Assembly (NCBI GenBank): GCA_022486585.1
Contig: JAKVKI010000017.1
Location: 1 to 47,801, forward strand
DNA: 47,801 nt
Reading direction: 5' to 3'
DNA from: Megasphaera sp.
GTDB taxonomy: Bacteria > Bacillota > Negativicutes > Veillonellales > Megasphaeraceae
A program made the translations under genes and the position numbers. The notes beneath the pieces are model-generated. The model did no database searches, was not told where the DNA came from, and worked only from the letters and a program-made list of their open reading frames with translations. Shown piece by piece: positions 41,438-47,801 of this stretch (its first letter is position 1; each line of letters begins with the position of its first letter).

Positions 41438-42787
41438 TTAATCTTCTTGCGGTTTTGCATTCCATACGAGGAGTGCCAACAACGTAGAAGCAATAGCTGC
41501 ACCGACCCAGAATTCTGTTGCGATACCAAAATCATATACTTTGACACCTTCAACAACCGTTACGGTCATTAATTTCCCTGTAACGAATTCCTGAATGGCC
41601 GCACCAGCATAACTAAGCAAGCCAATCATGCCCATAGCAGCACCAGTAACGCGTTTTGGTACAATATCAACAGCCATGAGGCCGCCCATATAGCAAACCA
41701 AAGCGCCCATGGTAAATCCATAGAAAGTCATGCATAAGAGATCCAGCGTAAATGACTGCGGTGCCCAAACGAAGCCGGCAATAGAAGCAGAATACAATAG
41801 GCCATAAATAAGTGCTGGCTTATTGCGTTTATGATTGAAGAACTTATCGGAAATAACACCGCACAACAACGCACCGAAGATACCTGCCACCTGCATGTAC
41901 GCCATGACACCGGCAGCACCCATGATGTCGTATCCTTTTTGCGACGTCAAATAGACAACGCCCCAGCTTTCAACAGCATATCGGGCAATATAAACACATA
42001 AGGAGGATAATCCGAGGATCCACACGGCAGGGTTCTTAACGACAGCATTCCACTGCATTGCGCTAACGGATTTCTTCTTTTCTGCATCGATCTGTTCTTG
42101 CGTTTTTTCACCGTAGTAGACCGCTCCATTAGGCAAGCCCTGCGTTTCCGGCCGGTCACTCATGCCAAAATAGATGAAAGCCGTCCCAATGAGAGAAATA
42201 ATACCGGCAGCGATAAAGCCCATAGACCAGTTATACGCAGATACAATAGCAGCAATGGCAAAGTATGCAAAAGATGATCCTAAATTATGACTAGTAAACC
42301 ATACGCCATACAATGTACCGCGCTGCTTATTGCTGAACCATTGATTCAGGGCTACAATAGATGGACCAGCACCATACGATTGGAACCAGCCATTGAGACC
42401 CCAAAGCACTGCCAAGGGAACAAAGGAATTCACCAGGCCCATACCAACCATTGTCAGTGAAGATATGAACAAACCGAAAGAAAAGAATCGTTTATTATTC
42501 ATTCGGTCGGCAAGGAAACTATTGGTAAACTTCCCAAGACCATAGGTAATAAAGAAAACGGAACCAATAATACCAACTTCTGTCGGCGTAACGATGCCAG
42601 AAGCTAACAACGGCTTCTTGATAACAGAGTAACTTTGGCGGATAATGTAATAAAAAGCGTAACCGATCGTAATCGATGCAAATACACGCCACCGCATGGC
42701 GTTGAATTTCTTTTTGACAGCTTCGGCATCCTTAATGGGTGCAGCGTCCGGACCGGTTCTAAAAAAATTATAGATTGCTTGTAACAT
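41438..42787 (-). CDS. OPA-family organophosphate:phosphate antiporter
   Basis: 449 residues with about twelve membrane segments. It matches the GlpT/UhpT/PgtP family: YAFYYIIRQSYSVIKKPLL in helix 1 with the conserved arginine, GLGKFTNSFLADRMNNKR, and GLNGWFQSYGAGPSIVALNQWF. These carriers exchange phosphate for glycerol 3-phosphate, hexose phosphates or phosphoglycerate/PEP. The neighbouring binding lipoprotein, kinase and regulator favour a Pgt- or Uhp-like control, but the substrate is open. AAGGAGTTCC precedes the ATG at 42787. Confidence 0.92.
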   Translation of the reverse strand: MLQAIYNFFRTGPDAAPIKDAEAVKKKFNAMRWRVFASITIGYAFYYIIRQSYSVIKKPLLASGIVTPTEVGIIGSVFFITYGLGKFTNSFLADRMNNKRFFSFGLFISSLTMVGMGLVNSFVPLAVLWGLNGWFQSYGAGPSIVALNQWFSNKQRGTLYGVWFTSHNLGSSFAYFAIAAIVSAYNWSMGFIAAGIISLIGTAFIYFGMSDRPETQGLPNGAVYYGEKTQEQIDAEKKKSVSAMQWNAVVKNPAVWILGLSSLCVYIARYAVESWGVVYLTSQKGYDIMGAAGVMAYMQVAGIFGALLCGVISDKFFNHKRNKPALIYGLLYSASIAGFVWAPQSFTLDLLCMTFYGFTMGALVCYMGGLMAVDIVPKRVTGAAMGMIGLLSYAGAAIQEFVTGKLMTVTVVEGVKVYDFGIATEFWVGAAIASTLLALLVWNAKPQED

Positions 42788-42922
42788 ATGAAGGAACTCC
42801 TTTCTGTTTCCCGTACTTTTGTTACATTTATTATAAACATTTTTTCAATCAACCGGTAGCAGAAAAATTCTGATTTACTTGTAGGATTTTTTCTGACACA
42901 TTTCTGCCTGGAGGTAATACCT

Positions 42923-43819
42923 ATGATTTATGTAACAGGTGATATACACGATGAAATCCAGCGGTTCCAACAATTAGCTGCTATGAAATTAGCTATACAT
43001 GCAAATGACTATATGATTATTTGTGGCGATTTTGGCCTGATATGGCATAATCCTCCGTCAGCAATAGAAACAAAAAAGCTTGATTGGCTGGCTTCTCAAC
43101 CATATACCTTCCTTTTTGTTGACGGCAACCACGAAAACTTTAGTCTCTTGCGCCAATTTCCCATAAAAAAATGGAACGGCGGCTCTGTTCAGCCTATCCG
43201 TCCCAATGTACTCCACCTCATGCGAGGCGAACTCTATACGATTGAAAATCACACTTTTTTTACGTTCGGTGGTGCTGCCAGCACTGATAAAATCCATCGC
43301 ATCCCTTACGTCTCGTGGTGGCCCGACGAAAATCCGACAACGACTGAAATCACTCGGGCCATTGCTCACTTAGATACCCTCCAATGGCAGGTCGATTATG
43401 TCGTTACTCACACAGCACCACAACACTGGAAAACGACCAAACTAGGACGCCTGGACTGGGATGTATGTCCTACAGCCCTGTTCCTTGAGGATATCGAAAA
43501 AAGACTGACCTACCGCAACTGGTTCTTCGGTCATATGCATCGAGATGACCACGGGCCACATAGTAAAGACCAGTGGCTGTATGAAGACATCGTCCATTTA
43601 GACGGCACTACAGCCGGCCGCCTGCCCTTGGATCTCATTGAATCACAACTTCCTGTCCCGCTGCAGGAAGCCCTCCGCCGCTATCATCACTGCCCTATAA
43701 CGACTCCTGACAATGCAGCAAACCGCAAACAGCTCCGCCGCATCATTATCGAACACAGAAAAGAGGGCACCATCAATGATGAAACAGCAGGACGGTTAGT
43801 AGAGGAGTATTGTTACTGA
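42923..43819 (+). CDS. Metallophosphoesterase
   Basis: 298 residues. All five calcineurin-type metal motifs are present in order: VTGDIHD (near 6), CGDFG (near 36), DGNHENF (near 69), VVTHTAPQ (near 157) and FGHMHRD (near 200). A C-terminal region of about 80 residues (from LPLDLIESQLP) is outside the core and unfamiliar. GGAGGTAA precedes the ATG. It is divergent from the antiporter gene by 135 bases. The substrate cannot be predicted. Confidence 0.92.
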   Translation: MIYVTGDIHDEIQRFQQLAAMKLAIHANDYMIICGDFGLIWHNPPSAIETKKLDWLASQPYTFLFVDGNHENFSLLRQFPIKKWNGGSVQPIRPNVLHLMRGELYTIENHTFFTFGGAASTDKIHRIPYVSWWPDENPTTTEITRAIAHLDTLQWQVDYVVTHTAPQHWKTTKLGRLDWDVCPTALFLEDIEKRLTYRNWFFGHMHRDDHGPHSKDQWLYEDIVHLDGTTAGRLPLDLIESQLPVPLQEALRRYHHCPITTPDNAANRKQLRRIIIEHRKEGTINDETAGRLVEEYCY

Positions 43820-43846
43820 TACCCCTTCATTATCGCTGACGTCGTG

Positions 43847-44650
43847 TTATTTTTCTGGCTCAATAGCAGCATGAAAGATTTCTTTACCCAGTTGCTGTAC
43901 CCAGAACCCGATGAGCTGATTATAGGCATTGCTATTTTGTTCTCCGCCTGCAGCTGCCTTCAAGATATACTCCATGAGATTCGCTGCCCAGGCATACCCA
44001 AAACGGTTGAACTTCCCCTTCCCGTTCATATCCGGCAACCGCTGCAGGACAGGCATGAAAATATCTGTCGTCACTTCTATGATTTTAGGCGTAATCGGAT
44101 AGGTATAGCCTGAACCCTTTTTATCCTTACGCAAAAAGACAAGGGCCAGCTCCGTTACAGTCCGTTTTTCATCAGCATAGTCAACATGATAAGCATCCAG
44201 TGGCAACAGCTTCTTGTCTTCCTCTTTGATAAGGCGGTACGCTCCATACTTAATGATCTCATAGAGTCTGTCATCGACGCCGCTTTCCATTTCAATGATT
44301 TTTTCCCGCCATTCGCCCCAGGTCAAGGCTGCCCGGCAGGTATAGTCTGCAAATGAATCAGCTCCCAAGAAAGCACAGACATCAGCAGCTGTAACTGTTG
44401 CCTTGGGATCCGGAATATGCCATACCATCCACTTGTTCTTTTTATCGATATACAGACAAGGACTTTCGATATGGACCTGACTATGGCAGTGCGGACATTC
44501 ATAAAAAAACAGGGTCTGATCTGTAAGGACACGCTGTCGCAACGCCGGATCAGCATTACCGTCAATACAATCCCACGTTGGGAAGGTCCCGCCTCCTTTA
44601 CAGGCTGGACAAGTTAATTCTATCGTGATTTCATGCGTGCGTGAATCCAT
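43847..44650 (-). CDS. CpXC-domain protein
   Basis: 267 residues. The N-terminal CpXC-type region has two CxxC zinc-ribbon-like pairs: CPACKGGG near residue 14 and CPHCHS near 55, separated by a strand-rich segment. The remaining 190 residues are mixed helix and strand without a motif I know. The ATG at 44650 has AAAGGAATG upstream. It follows the macrodomain gene by 16 bases, so the two are co-transcribed. The function of CpXC proteins is not established. Confidence 0.8.
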   Translation of the reverse strand: MDSRTHEITIELTCPACKGGGTFPTWDCIDGNADPALRQRVLTDQTLFFYECPHCHSQVHIESPCLYIDKKNKWMVWHIPDPKATVTAADVCAFLGADSFADYTCRAALTWGEWREKIIEMESGVDDRLYEIIKYGAYRLIKEEDKKLLPLDAYHVDYADEKRTVTELALVFLRKDKKGSGYTYPITPKIIEVTTDIFMPVLQRLPDMNGKGKFNRFGYAWAANLMEYILKAAAGGEQNSNAYNQLIGFWVQQLGKEIFHAAIEPEK

Positions 44651-44666
44651 TATGTCATTCCTTTCC

Positions 44667-45440
44667 TTATTCCTCAGGCTGCAAGAGCTCTTCCGTCTCA
44701 TCCAAGGCTGACGCCTCGTATGTCTTCATCACGATACCAGCAGCTTGTTCGATATCAATGATACTGCGAGGCTGGCTCATATCCAGGAACGGCCGTAAAG
44801 TCCGTTTCATATTGCATACTTTTTCAGCCAATACAATCGGATCTGGCGCGTCATCATCTATATGCAGCATGACTAAAGCAATCATCGCTTCTTCTACCAT
44901 CGGTGCCAGTTCTTGTTTATCAGCTTCATTCAAATGTTGCAGCCAAAAGAATACGGCTGCCTTGGTATAGGCTGCCTGCACAGATTCGTTTTGGCACACC
45001 ATATCAATGCGATCCAGATGTATCCCACTGTTCATAATGACTGGTATTGCAACAGCCGCCGCTTTCTGCAACGGATACCCTTTATCTTCTGTCGCAATGG
45101 AAGTAAACGCAATATGATGGAGCTTCTTTTCTTCGGCCAATTTTAGACTTTTCTGATAACACGATGCAAGCTCTCGTTCTTCATTCTTTTTACCACCAAT
45201 CCAAATAGGACCGACTGCATGTATAACATATTTAGCTGGTAATTTATAGCCAAAAGTCATTTTCGCTTCACCTGTTGGGCAGCCTTTCAAGGCACGGCAT
45301 GCTGCCGTTAACGAAATACCGCCAGTACGATGAATCCGATTATCCAATCCGCTCATACCCAAGAGGGTCGTATTTGCTGAGTTGACGATGGCATCAGCCT
45401 TCCAAGCCGTTATATCTCCTACTAAGACACGAAATTGCAT
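44667..45440 (-). CDS. Macrodomain protein, ADP-ribose-binding
   Basis: 257 residues. The macrodomain is at about 1-165: GDITAWKADAIVNSANTTLLG with Asn20 and Asn23, Asp33 and His37 in GLDNRIHRTGG, VIHAVGPIW, and IAFTSIATEDKGYP. The usual glycine run of MacroD-type hydrolases (GGGGVD) reads GMSGLD here. Residues 166-257 form an extra acidic helical region not in the core family. Macrodomains bind or remove ADP-ribose. AAAGGATG precedes the ATG at 45440. Confidence 0.88.
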   Translation of the reverse strand: MQFRVLVGDITAWKADAIVNSANTTLLGMSGLDNRIHRTGGISLTAACRALKGCPTGEAKMTFGYKLPAKYVIHAVGPIWIGGKKNEERELASCYQKSLKLAEEKKLHHIAFTSIATEDKGYPLQKAAAVAIPVIMNSGIHLDRIDMVCQNESVQAAYTKAAVFFWLQHLNEADKQELAPMVEEAMIALVMLHIDDDAPDPIVLAEKVCNMKRTLRPFLDMSQPRSIIDIEQAAGIVMKTYEASALDETEELLQPEE

Positions 45441-45505
45441 AAAATCACATCCTTTATCTATCTATGCATAAACACTTTAGTTCTTATATTATACCATACA
45501 CGCCA

Positions 45506-46444
45506 TTACTTCACGAAGGTGCTGATCGCTCTTTTCAAATTTTCTACGGCTTCCATATCATTTTCACGAATGGCATCGACAATGCAGTGGTCAATATGAT
45601 TGCGTAAAATGACTTTGCTCACACTGACAAGCGCTGAATCAACAGCTGACAGTTGGATCAGCACCTCGCTGCAGTCGCGATCTTCCTGGACCATACGCTT
45701 GATGGCCTCTAAGTGACCACTAATACGCGCCAGGCGATTCTGAATCATTTTCTGCTGTGCCGGATCATGATGGTGAAGCTGTCTTGCCGCATATTCACCA
45801 GCCGTACCAGGCCGTGCAAATCCATCATCCGGATACTGTTCATACGGCAGGGACTGGGCTTTGACGACTTTGACGAAATAGTATTCTTCCGTATCCATCG
45901 CCATGACAACGGTGAAGCCGGCTCCGATCAAGGCTGTCTCCAATATGTCGACAGCCGGCAGACCCGGCTCTGTACTGGCATCTCCATGGATGGCATTGAC
46001 AGCACAACGGGGCATATCATGCATAATAATCAGCATACCGCCAGGCCGCAATGCCGTATATACACGTTTTATGAATTCATGGAACTGGCTGGCAATGTGC
46101 GGATAGAAATTAAGAGCGACAATACCATCATACTGCCCCGGTGCTAACGAACAGTTCAGTATATTCGCTTCCGTAAATATGACATTATGTATATGACCAA
46201 ATTTTTCTTTTGCCTTATGGAGCATCTTTTTTGAATAATCGAGTTCTTCCACTTGGCCGGTCTCGCCTACGGCCTGGCACAAATAAGGAATCAGCACACC
46301 AGTACCACAACCGGCGTCCATGATAGAGCTGCCCTGCGGAATATGGGCCAATTGCATCAAAAACTGTAACTGCTGACTATTTTCCTTGCGATCCCGATCC
46401 CATGTTCCGGCATAATTTTCAAAAAATATATGATCTTTATCCAC
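45506..46444 (-). CDS. SAM methyltransferase fused to CsoR/FrmR-type metal sensor
   Basis: 312 residues with two distinct parts. Residues 5-195 are a class I methyltransferase with SAM motif I SIMDAGCGTGVLI (40-52), an acidic loop (VEELDYSKKML) and LRPGGMLIIMHD. Residues 227-312 are a complete CsoR/RcnR/FrmR domain (IQNRLARISGHLEAIKRMVQ) with ligand residues Cys258, His283 and Cys287 at the exact C-x24-H-x3-C spacing of copper sensors. The start is GTG at 46444 after GAGGTGA. No frameshift or stop separates the parts, so the fusion looks genuine. It may sense a metal or sulfur species and methylate in response; that is speculation. Confidence 0.9.
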   Translation of the reverse strand: MDKDHIFFENYAGTWDRDRKENSQQLQFLMQLAHIPQGSSIMDAGCGTGVLIPYLCQAVGETGQVEELDYSKKMLHKAKEKFGHIHNVIFTEANILNCSLAPGQYDGIVALNFYPHIASQFHEFIKRVYTALRPGGMLIIMHDMPRCAVNAIHGDASTEPGLPAVDILETALIGAGFTVVMAMDTEEYYFVKVVKAQSLPYEQYPDDGFARPGTAGEYAARQLHHHDPAQQKMIQNRLARISGHLEAIKRMVQEDRDCSEVLIQLSAVDSALVSVSKVILRNHIDHCIVDAIRENDMEAVENLKRAISTFVK

Positions 46445-46480
46445 CTATGTATCACCTCTCACAACCCCTGCTTTCTTCCC

Positions 46481-46509
46481 ATTGTATACTAGGCACGGCA
46501 GATACGCAA
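46481..46509 (-). promoter_or_regulatory. Promoter of the methyltransferase-sensor gene
   Basis: On the minus strand TTGCGT, a 17-base spacer and TACAAT. The predicted start lies about 30 bases before the GTG codon. No CsoR-type operator is obvious. Confidence 0.5.
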
Positions 46510-46560
46510 CATAAAGCCCAGTACAATAGGTCACTGTTCAAGATGCCCTACAGGAATCGT

Positions 46561-46589
46561 TTGACATTTCCCGCATAAATAGATATTAT
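46561..46589 (+). promoter_or_regulatory. Promoter of the aminotransferase gene
   Basis: TTGACA, a 17-base spacer and TATTAT, close to sigma-70 consensus. The predicted start is near 46596, about 43 bases before the ATG. Confidence 0.7.
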
Positions 46590-46638
46590 TTGTACTATAT
46601 ACTAACTATGAGGGGTCCATATAGAGGAGGATATTAAC

Positions 46639-47801
46639 ATGAAAGAATTATCAAGGAAAATGCCCTTATTTACGGAATCTGTCATCCGTCATATGACACG
46701 CATCGCTGATGATTGCGGTGCTATCAATTTGTCGCAGGGATTTCCTGATTTCAACCCGCCAAAAGCAATCTTAGACCGGCTGGCACAGGTCAGTTATGAA
46801 GGTCCGCACCAATATTCCGTTACCTGGGGCGCCCAGAATTTCCGTGAAGCTATTGCGGCGAACCGTTCCAAACAACTCGGCATTCCCATTGACCCGCAAA
46901 AAAACATCGTTGTTACCTGCGGCAGTACTGAAGCGATGATGGCTACTGTCATGGCCGTCGTCAATCCCGGCGAAAAAGTCATCGTCTTCTCGCCATTTTA
47001 TGAAAATTATAGTGCCGATACGATTCTTTCTGGTGCCGAACCGATCTATGTGCCCTTATATCAGCCTGATTTCCATTTCAATCCAGATGAATTAGAAGCA
47101 GCTTTTAAACAAGATCCAAAAGCCATCATTCTGTGCAATCCCTCGAATCCCTGCGGCAAAGTATTCACGCGCAGCGAGCTCGAATTCATTGCTGCCTTGG
47201 CAAAAAAATATGATACATATGTCATTACTGACGAAGTATATGAATACATTATTTACAAACCGAATGTTCACACGTACTTCGCCTCTCTGCCTGGTATGTT
47301 TGAACGAACCATTACATGCAATTCCTTATCTAAGACGTATTCCATTACCGGTTGGCGTCTGGGGTACGTCCTGGCTCCGCCACATATCATTGACTGCGTG
47401 AAAAAGGTACATGATTTTCTTACTGTCGGTGCTGCCAGTCCGTTGCAGGAAGCTGCCATTGAAGGTCTCCATTTCCCGCAGCAATATTACGATGAACTTC
47501 AACAGCTCTACACAGAAAAGCGGAATCTCTTCTGCGACGGCTTGGAACGACTCGGACTCCGTCACAACCGGCCGCAAGGCGCTTACTATGTATTAGTTGA
47601 TATTGCAGAGTTCGGCTATGACGACGACACGACATTCTGTGAAGATATGACGCGTAAGGTCGGCGTCGCTGCTGTCCCTGGCTCTTCTTTCTTCCGTGAA
47701 CCGGTCAACAATCTCATCCGTCTTCATTTTGCCCAAAGTAATGATACACTAAACGAAGTATTGAACCGCCTGGAAAGCATCAAAAAGATCTTAAAAAAAT
47801 A
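46639..47801 (+). CDS. Class I/II PLP-dependent aminotransferase
   Basis: 387 codons are visible; the last two bases (TA) are probably the start of the stop codon, so the protein is essentially complete. Fold type I aminotransferase: INLSQGFPDF near residue 30, NPSNPCGKVF near 175, DEVYEYIIY near 203, the Schiff-base lysine in NSLSKTYSITGWRLGY near 238, and an arginine in NNLIRLHFA near 361. It belongs to the aspartate/aromatic/methionine group; the exact substrate is not resolved. GAGGAGG precedes the ATG at 46639. It is divergent from the methyltransferase-sensor gene. Confidence 0.9.
   Translation, partial: MKELSRKMPLFTESVIRHMTRIADDCGAINLSQGFPDFNPPKAILDRLAQVSYEGPHQYSVTWGAQNFREAIAANRSKQLGIPIDPQKNIVVTCGSTEAMMATVMAVVNPGEKVIVFSPFYENYSADTILSGAEPIYVPLYQPDFHFNPDELEAAFKQDPKAIILCNPSNPCGKVFTRSELEFIAALAKKYDTYVITDEVYEYIIYKPNVHTYFASLPGMFERTITCNSLSKTYSITGWRLGYVLAPPHIIDCVKKVHDFLTVGAASPLQEAAIEGLHFPQQYYDELQQLYTEKRNLFCDGLERLGLRHNRPQGAYYVLVDIAEFGYDDDTTFCEDMTRKVGVAAVPGSSFFREPVNNLIRLHFAQSNDTLNEVLNRLESIKKILKK

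Noticed and set aside
45506-46444. Two separate genes joined by error
   Set aside because: The reading frame runs through the junction without a stop, and both domains are complete; kept as one fusion, with sequencing error noted as the main alternative.

Overview
The window looks like chromosomal DNA of a strictly anaerobic, amino-acid-fermenting Bacillota bacterium. The best guess is class Negativicutes, Megasphaera/Veillonellaceae-like. This rests on gene content: a 4-aminobutyrate (GABA)-to-crotonyl-CoA pathway, an anaerobic rubrerythrin, a sirohaem/cobalamin-type tetrapyrrole operon with a fused CobA-HemD, a UPF0597 desulfidase and AGGAGG-type ribosome binding sites with frequent TTG starts. 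It is an inference; no rRNA is present. I see no phage, IS element, CRISPR array, tRNA or rRNA.

Layout. 1-7240 (minus): start of gdhA, then, read from right to left, abfD - abfT - MFS transporter - gabT - 4hbD, the complete set for GABA -> succinate semialdehyde -> 4-hydroxybutyrate -> 4-hydroxybutyryl-CoA -> crotonyl-CoA. GdhA can regenerate 2-oxoglutarate from the glutamate made by GabT. 7241-7765: control region with two divergent, near-perfect sigma-54 (-24/-12) promoters and, between them, two TGTTGCA palindromes that look like enhancer sites. 7766-16124 (plus): a tightly packed operon of NifU-like protein, Cys-rich/MaoC fusion, acyl carrier protein, metallo-beta-lactamase-fold hydrolase, LuxE-like acyl-protein synthetase, LuxC-like acyl reductase, AMP-forming ligase, RpoN and a PAS-AAA+ sigma-54 activator. 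The operon therefore appears to encode its own sigma factor and activator, and probably shares control with the GABA operon. I know of no described system with this composition; it is the most interesting part of the window.

16121-17437: DUF134 protein and Mrp/Nbp35 ATPase from a consensus sigma-70 promoter. 17448-24340: NagZ and NagA, a 500-base gap with DnaA-box-like repeats, a small unknown protein with DinB, then LysR, an unknown protein and GntR. 24348-30066: UPF0597 desulfidase, a three-gene membrane/envelope operon with a DUF1700-like protein, rubrerythrin, an orphan OmpR-type regulator and a DD-carboxypeptidase. 30317-35145: tetrapyrrole operon (SirC-like, hemC, cobA-hemD, hemB) and a DJ-1 family protein. 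35168-37954: XRE-cupin regulator, M19 dipeptidase and a DUF819 membrane protein.

38314-42787: a three-part sensory system (PhnD-like lipoprotein, histidine kinase, LuxR-type regulator) beside an OPA-family organophosphate antiporter, resembling enterobacterial Pgt/Uhp control. 42923-47801: metallophosphoesterase, CpXC-domain protein, macrodomain protein, an unusual methyltransferase fused to a CsoR-type metal sensor, and a class I aminotransferase cut by the window edge.
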